Part shown: piece by piece, positions 27,266 through 36,252 of the stretch
Position numbering within the stretch: position 1 is the stretch's first letter
How the letters are laid out: every line of letters begins with the position of its first letter
NCBI GenBank assembly: GCA_964291475.2
Contig: OZ220060.1
Location: forward strand, 9,197-73,196
From: DAOUKH01 sp964291475
GTDB taxonomy: Bacteria > Chloroflexota > Dehalococcoidia > SHYB01
Length of the DNA stretch: 64,000 nt
Direction: 5' to 3'
The notes under the pieces: model-generated
What the model was told of the DNA's origin: nothing
The model's input: the letters and a program-made list of their open reading frames with translations, nothing else
Databases searched by the model: none
Made by a program: the position numbers and the translations under genes

Positions 27266-28453
27266 CTATCGGTCGGGCAGCGCCGCCACGCCGGGCAGCG
27301 TCTTTCCTTCGAGCAGCTCCAGCGACGCGCCCCCGCCCGTCGAGACGTGGGTGACGCGGTCGGCGAGGCCGAGCTCGTAGACGGCCTGCGCCGTCGAGCC
27401 GCCGCCGAGCACGGTCGTCGCGTCCAGGCCGGCGACGATCTCGGCCATGCCCTTGGTGCCCGCGGCAAACCTCGGCATCTCGAAGACACCCATCGGCCCG
27501 TTCCACACCACCGTCCGGCAGGGACGCAGCGCGGCGCCGAACGACGCCAGGGCGCGGGGCCCGATGTCGAGCACCATCCACCCGGGCTCGATCTCCGTCG
27601 CGGCGACCGTCTTGGCGCAGGCGTCGGCGGCGAAACGGTCGGCCACGACCACGTCCTCCGGCAGCAGCAGCGCCACGCCGCGCTCCGCCGCCCGCCGCTC
27701 GATGCCGGCGGCAGCCTCGATCATATCCGGCTCGACCAGGGAGTCGCCGATCTCGTAGCCGCGCGCCTTGAAGAACGTGGCGCACATCCCGCCGCCGACG
27801 ATCATGACGTCGACCTTCTCCGCCATGTGCTCCAGCAGCGCCAGCTTGTCGCTGACCTTGGCCCCGCCCGAGACGGCGGCGAGCGGGCGCTCCGGCGACT
27901 CGACGATGCCGCCCAGCGCCTCCAGCTCCTGCTCCATCAGCAAGCCCGCCGACGACGGCAGGTAGCGCGTCACCCCCTCCGTAGAGGCGTGGGCCCGGTG
28001 CGCCGCGCCGAAGGCGTCGTCGACGTACACGTCGGCGAGCGACGCCAGCGCCTTCGAGAAGGCGGGGTCGTCGGCTTCCTCCTCGGCGTGGAAGCGGAGG
28101 TTCTCCAGGAGCAGCACGCCGCCGGGCGGCAGCGCAGCGGCCTCGGCCTCCGCCGCCTCGCCTACGCAGTCCGGGGCGAAGGGGACCGGTGAGCCGAGCA
28201 ACTCCCCCAGCCGCGCCGCCACGGGCGCCAAACTCAGCTTGGGGTCGGGCTTGCCCTTCGGCCTGCCCATGTGCGAGCAGAGCACCACGGTCGCCCCGCG
28301 CTCGGTCAGATAGCGGATCGTGGGGAGCGCGGCGCGGATGCGGCTGTCGTCGGTGATGGCGCCGGAATCGCGGTCGAGCGGTACGTTGAAGTCCACGCGG
28401 ACGAGGACGCGCTTGCCGGCGGCGTCGACGTCGCGCAGGCTCCGCTTCTTCAT
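27266..28453 (-). CDS. pgk: Phosphoglycerate kinase
   Basis: A 395-residue glycolytic kinase transferring phosphate from 1,3-bisphosphoglycerate to ADP. 'RVLVRVDFNVPLD' is the PGK signature; 'LCSHMGRPKG', 'GGAKVSDKL' and the nucleotide site 'LGGGSTAQAV' follow. The start at 28453 was chosen because the ATG overlaps the purS stop (ATGA) and starts at the usual 'KRSLRDVD'. This overlap ties lower glycolysis to the purine genes in one message. Confidence 0.95.
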   Translation of the reverse strand: MKKRSLRDVDAAGKRVLVRVDFNVPLDRDSGAITDDSRIRAALPTIRYLTERGATVVLCSHMGRPKGKPDPKLSLAPVAARLGELLGSPVPFAPDCVGEAAEAEAAALPPGGVLLLENLRFHAEEEADDPAFSKALASLADVYVDDAFGAAHRAHASTEGVTRYLPSSAGLLMEQELEALGGIVESPERPLAAVSGGAKVSDKLALLEHMAEKVDVMIVGGGMCATFFKARGYEIGDSLVEPDMIEAAAGIERRAAERGVALLLPEDVVVADRFAADACAKTVAATEIEPGWMVLDIGPRALASFGAALRPCRTVVWNGPMGVFEMPRFAAGTKGMAEIVAGLDATTVLGGGSTAQAVYELGLADRVTHVSTGGGASLELLEGKTLPGVAALPDR

Positions 28454-28719
28454 CCGGCGCCCTCGGGGGCGGCTTCGATCTCGAAGTCGTAGCGTTCGAT
28501 GATGGGGTTGGCGAGCAGCCGTTCGCACATGTCGTCGACCTCGCGCCGCGCCGCCTCCTCACCCGCCGCCTCGACCACGATCTCGATCAGCTTCCCGACG
28601 CGCACGTTGCGCACCGACGAGAAACCCAGCTTCTCCAGGCCGCCCATCACGGTGAGGCCCTGCGGATCGTTGACCATCGGCTTCAGCGTGACGAAGACGC
28701 GGGCGGCGTAGGCCGTCAA
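28450..28719 (-). CDS. purS: Phosphoribosylformylglycinamidine synthase subunit PurS
   Basis: An 89-residue PurS, the small bridging subunit of the PurLQS complex. 'VTLKPMVNDPQGLTVMGGLEKLGF' (seen as VTLKPMVNDPQG then GLEKLGF) and 'LLANPIIERYDFEIE' are typical. The best start is a TTG at 28719 overlapping the purC stop (TTGA) and placing the conserved strand near the N-terminus; an ATG alternative falls inside the conserved part. purQ and purL, its complex partners, are not in this window. Confidence 0.88.
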   Translation of the reverse strand: MTAYAARVFVTLKPMVNDPQGLTVMGGLEKLGFSSVRNVRVGKLIEIVVEAAGEEAARREVDDMCERLLANPIIERYDFEIEAAPEGAG

Positions 28720-29609
28720 GACGGAAGCTCCTCCCCGGTGAGCCGTTGGTAGACCTCGCGGTAGCGGGCCGCGGTGCGTTCGACGATGTGGTCGGGAAGC
28801 TCGGGGCCGGGCGGCTCCTTGTCCCAATCGGTCGACGCCGTCCAGTCGCGGGCGATCTGCTTGTCGAACGAGTCCTGGCCGCGGCCCACGGCGTACTCGT
28901 CGGCGGGCCAGAAGCGGCTGGAGTCCGGCGTCAGGACCTCGTCGATGAGCACGATCTCGCCGTCGAGCATGCCGAACTCAAACTTGGTGTCGGCGATGAT
29001 GATGCCCCGCTCCGCCGCGTAGTCGCGGGCCCAGCCGTAGACGTCGAGGGTGTACTGGTGCAGGCGGTCGGTCAGTTCCTGGCCGATGAGGTCGGCCATC
29101 TGGGCCAGCGAGATCAGCTCGTCGTGGCCCTCCTGCGCCTTCGTCGTCGGGGTAAAGAGGGGCGTGTCGAGGCGCTGGCTCTCGCCGAGCCCCTCCGGCG
29201 CCGGATTGCCGCCGATGGTGCCGCTGCGCTTGTACTCGGCCCAGCCGGAGCCCGCGAGGTAGCCACGCACCACGCACTCGACGGGAAGGGGATCGACCTT
29301 CTTCACGATCATCGCCCGGCGCGCGATGTCCTCGGGCAGATCGGGGTAGTAGGCGCTTGCGTTCTCGGTGTCGCGCCCCATCGCCAGCATGTGGTTGGAG
29401 ACGATGTGCCCCGTGCGCTCGAACCAGAACCGCGACAGCTCGGTGAGGACGACGCCCTTCTCTGGAATCCCCGTCGGCAACACCACGTCGAAGACCGATA
29501 TGCGGTCGGTGGCGACGAAGAGCAGCGTGTCGCCAAGGTCGTAGATGTCGCGCACCTTCCCCTGCTTGCGCGGTTCGGGAAGCTGCGTCGAAGTGAGCGT
29601 GCTCGGCAT
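28716..29609 (-). CDS. purC: Phosphoribosylaminoimidazole-succinocarboxamide synthase
   Basis: A 297-residue SAICAR synthetase. 'REPRKQGKVRDIYD'-like lead ('PRKQGKVRDIYDLG'), 'VVRGYLAGSGWAEYKRSGTI' and 'IADTKFEFGMLDGEIVLIDE' are family signatures binding ATP, aspartate and CAIR. It follows purB by 26 bases and overlaps purS. The 297-residue length with the GSGW insertion is the longer PurC type seen in yeast and several bacteria. Confidence 0.95.
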   Translation of the reverse strand: MPSTLTSTQLPEPRKQGKVRDIYDLGDTLLFVATDRISVFDVVLPTGIPEKGVVLTELSRFWFERTGHIVSNHMLAMGRDTENASAYYPDLPEDIARRAMIVKKVDPLPVECVVRGYLAGSGWAEYKRSGTIGGNPAPEGLGESQRLDTPLFTPTTKAQEGHDELISLAQMADLIGQELTDRLHQYTLDVYGWARDYAAERGIIIADTKFEFGMLDGEIVLIDEVLTPDSSRFWPADEYAVGRGQDSFDKQIARDWTASTDWDKEPPGPELPDHIVERTAARYREVYQRLTGEELPS

Positions 29610-29635
29610 GCGGCCGTCCTCCTGCGTACGGCGGG

Positions 29636-30925
29636 TCAGAGCCCGAAGCGGGCGTAGACCTCGTCCACGTGTTTCAGATAGTAGTCGTAGTCGAACACCT
29701 CGGCGATCTCCGGCGCTGGGAGGACTGCGGTGACCTCCTCATCGCCTTGGAGCAGGTCGCGCAGGTGCTCGCCGGTCTCCCACGCCTCCATGGCGTTGCG
29801 CTGCACCAGCTTGTAGGCCGCCTGGCGGGTCATCCCCTTGCCGATGAGGGCGAGGAGGACTCGCTGCGAGCAGACCAGACCGCGGCTCCCTTCCAGGTTC
29901 GCCCGCATCCGGTCGGGGAAGACGCGCAGCCCGCGCATCACGAAGGTGAAGGTGTCGAGCATGTAGTCGAGCGCGAGGCAGGAGTCGGGCAGGATGACCC
30001 GCTCCGCCGACGAGTGGCTGATGTCCCGCTCGTGCCAGAGCGCGACGTTCTCCAGCGCGGCGGTCGCATTCCCTCGCAGGACGCGGGCCAGGCCGCAGAC
30101 CCGCTCGCAGAGCTCGGGGTTGCGCTTGTGCGGCATCGCCGACGAGCCCGTCTGTCCCTCGCCGAACGGCTCCTCGACCTCGCGCACCTCGGTCTTCTGC
30201 AGGCCGCGAATCTCGGTGGCGAACTTGTCCAACGACGCCCCGATAAGGGCGATCGTCTGGACGAACTGGGCGTGACGGTCGCGCTGGGTGATCTGCGTCG
30301 AGGCCTTGGCGACGTCGAGGCCCAGCCGACGGCAGGTCTCCTCCTCCACCGACGGCGGCACCGTCGCGTGGCTCCCCACCGCGCCCGAAATCTTGCCGAC
30401 GGCAACGTTGCGCCGCGCATCCGCCAGCCGCTCTTCGTGCCTCGTCATTTCATCGACCCAGACCAGCAGCTTCAGGCCAAAGCTCGTCGGCTCGCCGTGG
30501 ACGCCGTGGGTGCGCCCCATGATCAGGGTGCGGCGGTGCTCCTTGGCCCGCTCGATGAAGACCTGCTTGAGCTCGGCGACGCCGGCGGCCAAGAGGTCGG
30601 CGGCGGCGCGCATCTGCAGCGCGAGGGCGGTGTCCTTGACGTCGTTCGACGTCAGGCCCAGGTGGACGAAACGGCTCTCCGGTCCCAGCGATTCGGCGAC
30701 GGAGTGGAGGAACGAGTTGATGTCGTGGCGCGTCTCCGCGAGGGCGCGGTTGATGCCGTCGATGTCATACCGCGCGCCGCGGATCTTCGCCATCGAGTCG
30801 GCGTCGATCTCGCCTTCGGCGGCCCACGCCTCACAGACGGCAATCTCGACTTCGAGCCAGGTGTCGTAGAGGGTGGTCTCGCTCCAGACGCGCGCCATTT
30901 CAGGTCTGGAGTACTTATCGATCAT
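29636..30925 (-). CDS. purB: Adenylosuccinate lyase
   Basis: A 429-residue fumarase/aspartase-superfamily enzyme working twice in purine synthesis (SAICAR and adenylosuccinate cleavage). The superfamily signature is 'GSSAMPHKRNP'; 'MGRTHGVHGEPTSFG' and 'HLGLTSNDVKDTA' form the rest of the active site. No disruption is seen. An 80-base spacer separates it from purE upstream, with no clear promoter. Confidence 0.95.
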   Translation of the reverse strand: MIDKYSRPEMARVWSETTLYDTWLEVEIAVCEAWAAEGEIDADSMAKIRGARYDIDGINRALAETRHDINSFLHSVAESLGPESRFVHLGLTSNDVKDTALALQMRAAADLLAAGVAELKQVFIERAKEHRRTLIMGRTHGVHGEPTSFGLKLLVWVDEMTRHEERLADARRNVAVGKISGAVGSHATVPPSVEEETCRRLGLDVAKASTQITQRDRHAQFVQTIALIGASLDKFATEIRGLQKTEVREVEEPFGEGQTGSSAMPHKRNPELCERVCGLARVLRGNATAALENVALWHERDISHSSAERVILPDSCLALDYMLDTFTFVMRGLRVFPDRMRANLEGSRGLVCSQRVLLALIGKGMTRQAAYKLVQRNAMEAWETGEHLRDLLQGDEEVTAVLPAPEIAEVFDYDYYLKHVDEVYARFGL

Positions 30926-31005
30926 CGGTGGACCTCGACCGCGGCCCTCCGGCGTCGTACCGGAGGGGCTTCCATTCTATACCCGGCCGCCCGGCGCTTC
31001 GAGCC

Positions 31006-31464
31006 TTAGCCCGACCGCAGGCCGGCACGGTAATCGTCGTAGTTCTTGCGGATCTCCGGGTGGCTTGCACCGAGTATCTGCGCCGCGAGAAAGGCCGCGT
31101 TCCGCGCCCCCCACGACCCCACGGCCACCGTCGCCACCGGTATCCCCGGCGGCATCTGCGCGATGGCGTAGAGCGAGTCGACGCCCTTGAGCTCGCTGGT
31201 GGGCAGGGGCACGCCGATGACGGGACGCGTCGTCCACGCCGCCGTCGCGCCCGGCAGCGCGGCTGCCCCGCCGGCGGCGCAGATGAAGACCTCCACCCCC
31301 GCCGCCTCGGCGGCCAGGATATGGTCCCGCAGTTTCTCCGGCGTGCGGTGCGCCGAGATCACGTGTACCTCGTGCGCGACGCCCATCTGGTCGAGCACCG
31401 CCGCGGTCTCGTCGACGTACGGCTGGTCCGTCTTGCTGCCCATCAGTACCGAAACTAGCGCCAT
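31006..31464 (-). CDS. purE: N5-carboxyaminoimidazole ribonucleotide mutase
   Basis: A 152-residue class I PurE. 'LMGSKTDQPYVDE' corresponds to the usual MGSxSD phosphate loop with Thr for Ser, and 'VISAHRTPEKL' and 'AAALPGATAAWT' complete the CAIR site. A PurK partner, needed if this is the N5-CAIR mutase type, is not seen here. The gene sits 34 bases after purD. Confidence 0.93.
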   Translation of the reverse strand: MALVSVLMGSKTDQPYVDETAAVLDQMGVAHEVHVISAHRTPEKLRDHILAAEAAGVEVFICAAGGAAALPGATAAWTTRPVIGVPLPTSELKGVDSLYAIAQMPPGIPVATVAVGSWGARNAAFLAAQILGASHPEIRKNYDDYRAGLRSG

Positions 31465-31498
31465 CAGACTCCCTTTCGTTTCCTTCGTCCTTCCGTCG

Positions 31499-32833
31499 TC
31501 AAACCCGTCCGCCGCTCGACGCGGCCCTGCCTATGACTTCCCTTCCTTGTGCGCCCGGCTGCGTCTCGACGGCGCGGGCGGCGATGTCCTCACGGTAGTG
31601 CGCGCCGTCGAAGCCGATGCGCCGGACGTTCTCGTAGGCGCGGGACCGCGCCTCGGCGATGCCGTCGCCCAAAGCCGCCACCAACAGGACGCGCCCGCCG
31701 TCGGTGAGGACGTTAGCACCATCACGTCGAGCCCCCGCGTAGAAGACCGCCGCCGACTCGTCCACGCGGTCGAGGCCGTCGATGGCCTTGCCCGTCTCAT
31801 ACGAGCCGGGGTAGCCGCCGGAGGCCATCACCACGCCGACGCAGGGGCGTTCGTCCCACGCAAGCGTTATGTCGTCGAGCCGGCCGTCCAGCGCCGCCTC
31901 GATAACGTCGAGCAGGTCCGTCCGCAGGCGCGGCAGGATCACCTGGGTCTCGGGGTCGCCGAGGCGGCAGTTGAACTCCAGCACCGACACCCTGCCGTCA
32001 TGCAACATCAGGCCCGCGTAGAGCACGCCGGTGTAGGGGCGGCCCATTGCGGCCATCTGCCGCACCACCGGCGAGATCACGGTGCGCTCGACCTCCGCCA
32101 CGGCGGCATCGTCGAGAAATTCCGGCGGGCTGTAGCTGCCCATGCCGCCGGTGTTCGGGCCGGCGTCGCCGTCGAAGACCCGCTTGTAGTCGCAGGCGGG
32201 AATCGTCATCAGGACGTGTTCGCCGTCGCAGAAGGCGAACACGCTCGCCTCGACGCCGGGCAGGCGCTCCTCGATCACCACCCGCGACCCAGCCTCGCCG
32301 AAGACGCGGTCGATCATCATCGCGTCGACGGCGGCAAGCGCTTCCTCGGTAGTATCGGCCACGACCACGCCCTTGCCCGCGGCGAGGCCGTCCGCCTTCA
32401 CCACCGGCGGCTCGTCGAGGGCGCGCACGTAGGCCCTCGCCTCGTCGGGGTCGTCGAATGCCCGCCCTTCGGCGCACCGCACCCCCGCCGCCTCCATGAC
32501 GGAGCGGGCGAAAGCCTTGCTCGACTCGATCTCCGCAGCCTTCCGGGTGGGGCCGAACGCCCGTACCCCGGCGGCGGTCAGGGCGTCGACGGCCCCGGCG
32601 GCCAGCGGCGCCTCCGGCCCGACGACGGCGAGATCGATGGCGTGCTCCTTGGCCGCGGCCACCAGCGCCGGAACGTCGGTCGCGTCGAAGAGCAGGTTAG
32701 TACCAAGCTCGGCGGTGCCCGCGTTCCCCGGCGCGGCGAAGAGCGCGCCCACGCGCGGGCTCTGGCTCAGCTTCCAGGCAAGGGCGTGCTCGCGGCCCCC
32801 GTTGCCGATGATGAGGACGTTCAGTTCGCTCAT
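31499..32833 (-). CDS. purD: Phosphoribosylamine-glycine ligase
   Basis: A 444-residue ATP-grasp ligase making GAR. 'VLIIGNGGREHALAWKL' is the N-terminal signature, 'VKADGLAAGKGVVVA' the ATP-grasp lysine loop, and 'LEFNCRLGDPETQVILPRL' the metal-binding motif. The last 20 residues look untypical but the frame is uninterrupted. It follows guaA by 25 bases. Confidence 0.94.
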   Translation of the reverse strand: MSELNVLIIGNGGREHALAWKLSQSPRVGALFAAPGNAGTAELGTNLLFDATDVPALVAAAKEHAIDLAVVGPEAPLAAGAVDALTAAGVRAFGPTRKAAEIESSKAFARSVMEAAGVRCAEGRAFDDPDEARAYVRALDEPPVVKADGLAAGKGVVVADTTEEALAAVDAMMIDRVFGEAGSRVVIEERLPGVEASVFAFCDGEHVLMTIPACDYKRVFDGDAGPNTGGMGSYSPPEFLDDAAVAEVERTVISPVVRQMAAMGRPYTGVLYAGLMLHDGRVSVLEFNCRLGDPETQVILPRLRTDLLDVIEAALDGRLDDITLAWDERPCVGVVMASGGYPGSYETGKAIDGLDRVDESAAVFYAGARRDGANVLTDGGRVLLVAALGDGIAEARSRAYENVRRIGFDGAHYREDIAARAVETQPGAQGREVIGRAASSGGRV

Positions 32834-32858
32834 TTCCGGGGCGCGGACAGGCGCGGCG

Positions 32859-34526
32859 CTACTCCCACTCGATCGTGCCCGGCGGCTTGCTCGTAATGTC
32901 GTAGACGACCCGGTTCACGCCCGGCACGTCGTTGACGATCCGGTTCGATATCTTGGCGAGGAGGTCGTAAGGCAGGCGGGCCCAGTCCGCCGTCATCGCG
33001 TCCTCGCTGGTCACCGCCCGAATGGCGACGACGTGGCCGTAGGTGCGGTGGTCGCCCATGACGCCGACGCTCGAGCTGCCCGTCAGCACCGCGAAGGTCT
33101 GCCACAGATCGCGGTAGAGCTTCGCCTTCTTGATCTCGTTCATCACCACCCAGTCGGCGCCCCGCAGCGTTTCCAGCTTCTCATGCGTCACCTCGCCGAT
33201 GATGCGGATGGCGAGCCCCGGCCCGGGGAACGGCTGCCGGTAGACCATGTCTTCGGAAAGCCCCAGCGCGAGGCCGACCTCGCGCACCTCGTCCTTGAAC
33301 AGGTTCCGCAGCGGCTCGATCAGGCTGAGCTTCATCTCTTCGGGCAGGCCGCCGACGTTGTGGTGCGTCTTGATCGTGACGGCGTTCTTCGACGATGCCG
33401 CGCTCTCGATCACGTCGGGGTACAGCGTGCCCTGGGCCAGGAAGTCGGCGTCCTTGATCTTCGCCGCCTCCTCCTCGAAGACCGCGATGAACTCCCTGCC
33501 GATCCTCTTGCGCTTCTCTTCCGGGTCGGTCACGCCGGCGAGGCACGTTAGGAACCGTTCGCCCGCCTTGCTGTGGATGATATTCATGCGCAGGTTGTGG
33601 TCGAACTGCCGGAAGACGCGCTCCGACTCTTCGAGCCGCAGCAGGCCGTTGTCCACGAAGATGCACGTCAGTTGGTCGCCGACGGCGCGGTGGACGATCG
33701 CCGCCACGACGGTGGAGTCCACTCCACCGGAAAGCGCGCAGACCACGCGCCCCGTCCCCACCTGAGCCCGGATCTTCTCCACCTGCTCCTCGATGAAGTT
33801 GTCCGGGGTCCAGTCGCCGGAGCAGCCGCAGAGGTTGTAGAGGAAGTTGTGGATGACTTCCTTCCCCTGCTGTGTGTGGACGACCTCGGGGTGGAACTGC
33901 AGGCCGATGAGGCCGGCGTCGTTGCCCATGACCGCGACGGGGCTGTTGTCGGTGAAGGCCAGGCTCCGAAAGCCCTGCGGCATCTCGGCGACCTTGTCGC
34001 CGTGGCTCATCCACACCGGCACCGACGAGGGCACGTTCTCGAACAGCGGGAACTCCTCGTCGTTCTGGTGAAGGACGGCATGCCCGTACTCGCGGCGCTC
34101 GCTGGGCTCGACTCGCCCGCCGAGCTGGTGCGCCATGAGCTGCATCCCGTAGCAGATGCCGAGCACCGGCACGCGCTGGTCGAAGACGCCGGCGGGGGCG
34201 ATCGGCGCGTCCTTCTCGTAGACGCTCGCCGGGCCGCCGGAGAGGATGAACCCCTTGGGGTTCAGCTCCTCGATCTTCTCCCACGGCGTGTCGTGAGGGA
34301 GGAGCTCGCAGTAGACGTTCATCTCGCGCACGCGGCGCGCGATCAGCATGCTGTACTGGGAGCCGAAGTCCAGGACGACCACGGTCTCCTGGCGCTTCGC
34401 GGGGGGCGGGGGAGTGGAGACGGCCTCTCGGCGCTCCTTCTCCTTCGCAATTCCCAGGTAGGTCGATACTTCGACGTCCCCGCTGACGGAGACACGCGGG
34501 CCCTGGTCTTCGACCGCTCGCTCCAC
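32859..34526 (-). CDS. guaA: GMP synthase (glutamine-hydrolysing)
   Basis: A 555-residue enzyme converting XMP to GMP. The class I amidotransferase part has 'LGICYGMQLMAHQLGG' (nucleophile Cys) and 'GLQFHPEVVHT'; the ATP pyrophosphatase part has 'CALSGGVDSTVVAA'; the dimer domain ends with 'KPPGTIEWE'. A GTG start at 34526 is supported by AGGAGG five bases upstream. It adds about 45 residues before the amidotransferase domain, longer than usual and predicted disordered, so a later start is possible. First gene of the long reverse purine-glycolysis run. Confidence 0.94.
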   Translation of the reverse strand: MERAVEDQGPRVSVSGDVEVSTYLGIAKEKERREAVSTPPPPAKRQETVVVLDFGSQYSMLIARRVREMNVYCELLPHDTPWEKIEELNPKGFILSGGPASVYEKDAPIAPAGVFDQRVPVLGICYGMQLMAHQLGGRVEPSERREYGHAVLHQNDEEFPLFENVPSSVPVWMSHGDKVAEMPQGFRSLAFTDNSPVAVMGNDAGLIGLQFHPEVVHTQQGKEVIHNFLYNLCGCSGDWTPDNFIEEQVEKIRAQVGTGRVVCALSGGVDSTVVAAIVHRAVGDQLTCIFVDNGLLRLEESERVFRQFDHNLRMNIIHSKAGERFLTCLAGVTDPEEKRKRIGREFIAVFEEEAAKIKDADFLAQGTLYPDVIESAASSKNAVTIKTHHNVGGLPEEMKLSLIEPLRNLFKDEVREVGLALGLSEDMVYRQPFPGPGLAIRIIGEVTHEKLETLRGADWVVMNEIKKAKLYRDLWQTFAVLTGSSSVGVMGDHRTYGHVVAIRAVTSEDAMTADWARLPYDLLAKISNRIVNDVPGVNRVVYDITSKPPGTIEWE

Positions 34527-34557
34527 CGAGCCCTCCTGGGAAAATGGGGGCCTAGCG

Positions 34558-34571
34558 TAGCACCTGTGCTA
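34558..34571. promoter_or_regulatory. Inverted repeat between divergent guaA and tsaC promoters
   Basis: TAGCAC and GTGCTA form a perfect 6-base inverted repeat with a CT spacer. It overlaps the -10 boxes of both divergent promoters, so a protein bound here could affect both. The regulator is not identified. Confidence 0.45.
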
Positions 34572-34575
34572 TACT
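34567..34575 (+). promoter_or_regulatory. Extended -10 promoter of tsaC
   Basis: TGC-TATACT (34567-34575) matches an extended -10 element; no -35 box is needed or clear. It is followed by an AAGGAG ribosome site at 34581-34586 and the GTG start at 34595, so the leader is very short. Confidence 0.6.
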
Positions 34576-34594
34576 CAGTCAAGGAGTCACAGGC

Positions 34595-35206
34595 GTGCGC
34601 CAACAGATTGAGACCGCTCTTTTGGTCCTCCAGCGGGGCGGCCTTGTCGCCTACCCCACCGACACCGTCTACGGCCTCGGCGCCGACGCCGCAAACCCCG
34701 ACGCCGTCCGCCGCGTCTTCGCCGCAAAACGGCGCTCCCTCGACCTTCCCCTGCCTCTCCTCGCCGCCGACCTCGACATGCTCCGCCGCGCCGCGCCCGG
34801 CGTCCCCGAGGACATCCTCGCGCGGCTTTCCGCCTTCATCCCCGGCGCCTTGACCATCGTGGCCCGCGCCGCGCCGTGGGTGCCGCCGGAGGTCACCGCC
34901 GGCGGGCCGTCCGTCGCCGTGCGCGTCCCCGGCCACGACCTGTGCCGCGCGCTCTGCGCCGCCCTCGGCGGCCCCATCGTCGGCACCAGCGCCAACCTCC
35001 ACGGCGGGCCCACGCCGCGCACCGCCGACGAGGTCGTGCGCCAGCTCGGCGATAGCGTAGACTACGTGATCGAAGGCGAGTGCTCGGGCGGCGTGGAATC
35101 GACGGTGCTCGACCTCACCGTCGACCCTCCCAACGTCCTGCGCCAGGGCGCCATAGCCGAGGAAACCCTGCGGCAAGCACTGGGTACCGCCCCCGCGGCG
35201 AAGTAG
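34595..35206 (+). CDS. tsaC: L-threonylcarbamoyladenylate synthase (TsaC/Sua5 family)
   Basis: A 203-residue YrdC-domain protein making the threonylcarbamoyl-AMP used for the t6A modification at tRNA position 37. 'GLVAYPTDTVYGLGADA' and 'VAVRVPGHDLCRALC' with 'PIVGTSANLHGG' are the YrdC nucleotide and threonine sites. It lacks the extra Sua5 C-terminal domain. The GTG at 34595 has AAGGAG eight bases upstream. It heads a short forward run with the prenyl-synthase-like and DUF502 genes. Confidence 0.92.
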   Translation: MRQQIETALLVLQRGGLVAYPTDTVYGLGADAANPDAVRRVFAAKRRSLDLPLPLLAADLDMLRRAAPGVPEDILARLSAFIPGALTIVARAAPWVPPEVTAGGPSVAVRVPGHDLCRALCAALGGPIVGTSANLHGGPTPRTADEVVRQLGDSVDYVIEGECSGGVESTVLDLTVDPPNVLRQGAIAEETLRQALGTAPAAK

Positions 35207-35214
35207 CACCAACC

Positions 35215-36252
35215 ATGAGAACCATCAGGCCCGCCGCGCTCGACCGTTACGGCCCCCTCATCGAAGCGCGCCTCAGGCGGGCCGTCGGCGAGCGCGGGGC
35301 GCTCCTCTCCCAGATGCTGAACTACCAGCTCGGCTGGACCGACCGAGCCGGCCTCCCCGCCGACGCCGGCTCCGCCGACCGCCCTCACGGCGTCCTCTGC
35401 CTCCTCGCGGCGGAGGCCGCGGGAGGCTCGCGCGACGCCGCCATGCCCGCCGCCGCGGCCATCGAGCTCGTGCGCGGCTTCTACCGCGTCCACCGCGACC
35501 TGCGCGAGGGCGACCCCGGCCCTCCCGACCGGCCCACGCTCTGGTGGGCGTGGGGCCACGCGCAGGGCATCAACGCCGGCGACGCCCTCTATGCCCAGGC
35601 CCGCCTCACCCTCATGGACGCCGCCGAGACCGGCCTCCCCGCCGAAGCCGTCCTCGACGCCTGCCACATCCTCGACCGGGGCTGCCTCGACCTGTTCTTG
35701 GCCCAACACGCCCTCATCGAGATCGAAGAGCAGGACTCGCCCGACCCCGCCGACTACACCGGCATCGTCGAGCGGACCGACGGGATGCTCGCCGCCACCG
35801 CCGCCGCGCTTGGCGCCGCCGTCGCCGGCGCCGGGGACGAGGCCCGCGAGGCGGCGGCCCGTTCCGGGGCCTGCTTCGGAGCGGCCTGGAGGCTGCGGGC
35901 GGAGATCGACGGGCTCACCATCGGCGGGCGCACCGCCGCCATCGAGCACATCGGCAAGGGCCGCACCCTTCCCGTCATCTACGCCCTCGCCAACGCCTCC
36001 GGCGCCGACCTCGACGCCATCGAGCGCGTCCGCGCCCACGCCGGCCCGCTCACCGACGAAGACGTCGACGCCGCCGTCGCGGCCATCGAGCGCTGCGGCG
36101 CGCGCGCCCACGTGGAGGGCTTGATCGACGGGCTGACACGCGACGGCGAGGCCGCGCTCGCCCAGTCCGGCTTTGCTCCCGAGAGCGCCGAGGCAATCAC
36201 CGCCTTGGGCCGCTACTACACCGAACCCAGGACTACTGGGACATCACCATGA
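35215..36252 (+). CDS. Polyprenyl-synthetase-like protein lacking both aspartate-rich motifs
   Basis: A 345-residue all-helical protein aligning with class I isoprenyl diphosphate synthases: 'RPTLWWAWGHAQGINAGDAL' (residues 106-125) is the conserved segment after the first metal motif. Where active enzymes have DDxxD (as in IHDDIQDGD) this one has 'VHRDLREGD' (92-100), and where the second DDxxD lies it has 'WRLRAEIDG' (225-233). Without these it probably cannot bind the Mg-diphosphate in the usual way. It may be a non-catalytic partner or have gained another role. ATG at 35215, 8 bases after tsaC; overlaps the next gene. Confidence 0.78.
   Translation: MRTIRPAALDRYGPLIEARLRRAVGERGALLSQMLNYQLGWTDRAGLPADAGSADRPHGVLCLLAAEAAGGSRDAAMPAAAAIELVRGFYRVHRDLREGDPGPPDRPTLWWAWGHAQGINAGDALYAQARLTLMDAAETGLPAEAVLDACHILDRGCLDLFLAQHALIEIEEQDSPDPADYTGIVERTDGMLAATAAALGAAVAGAGDEAREAAARSGACFGAAWRLRAEIDGLTIGGRTAAIEHIGKGRTLPVIYALANASGADLDAIERVRAHAGPLTDEDVDAAVAAIERCGARAHVEGLIDGLTRDGEAALAQSGFAPESAEAITALGRYYTEPRTTGTSP

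Larger units (their letters stand above)
34554..34582 (-). promoter_or_regulatory. Promoter of guaA and the purine-glycolysis run
   Basis: Reverse-strand TTGACT (34577-34582) lies 17 bases from TACGCT (34554-34559), which has a TG one base upstream (extended -10). The -10 box of the divergent tsaC promoter lies inside its spacer, so only one of the two can be bound at a time. Confidence 0.5.

Noticed and set aside
25526..28192. An 888-residue open frame on the forward strand.
   Set aside because: It lies antisense to tpiA, apgM and pgk, is rich in Arg/His/Gly/Ala with no recognisable motif, and is typical of the empty frames that GC-rich genes create on the opposite strand.
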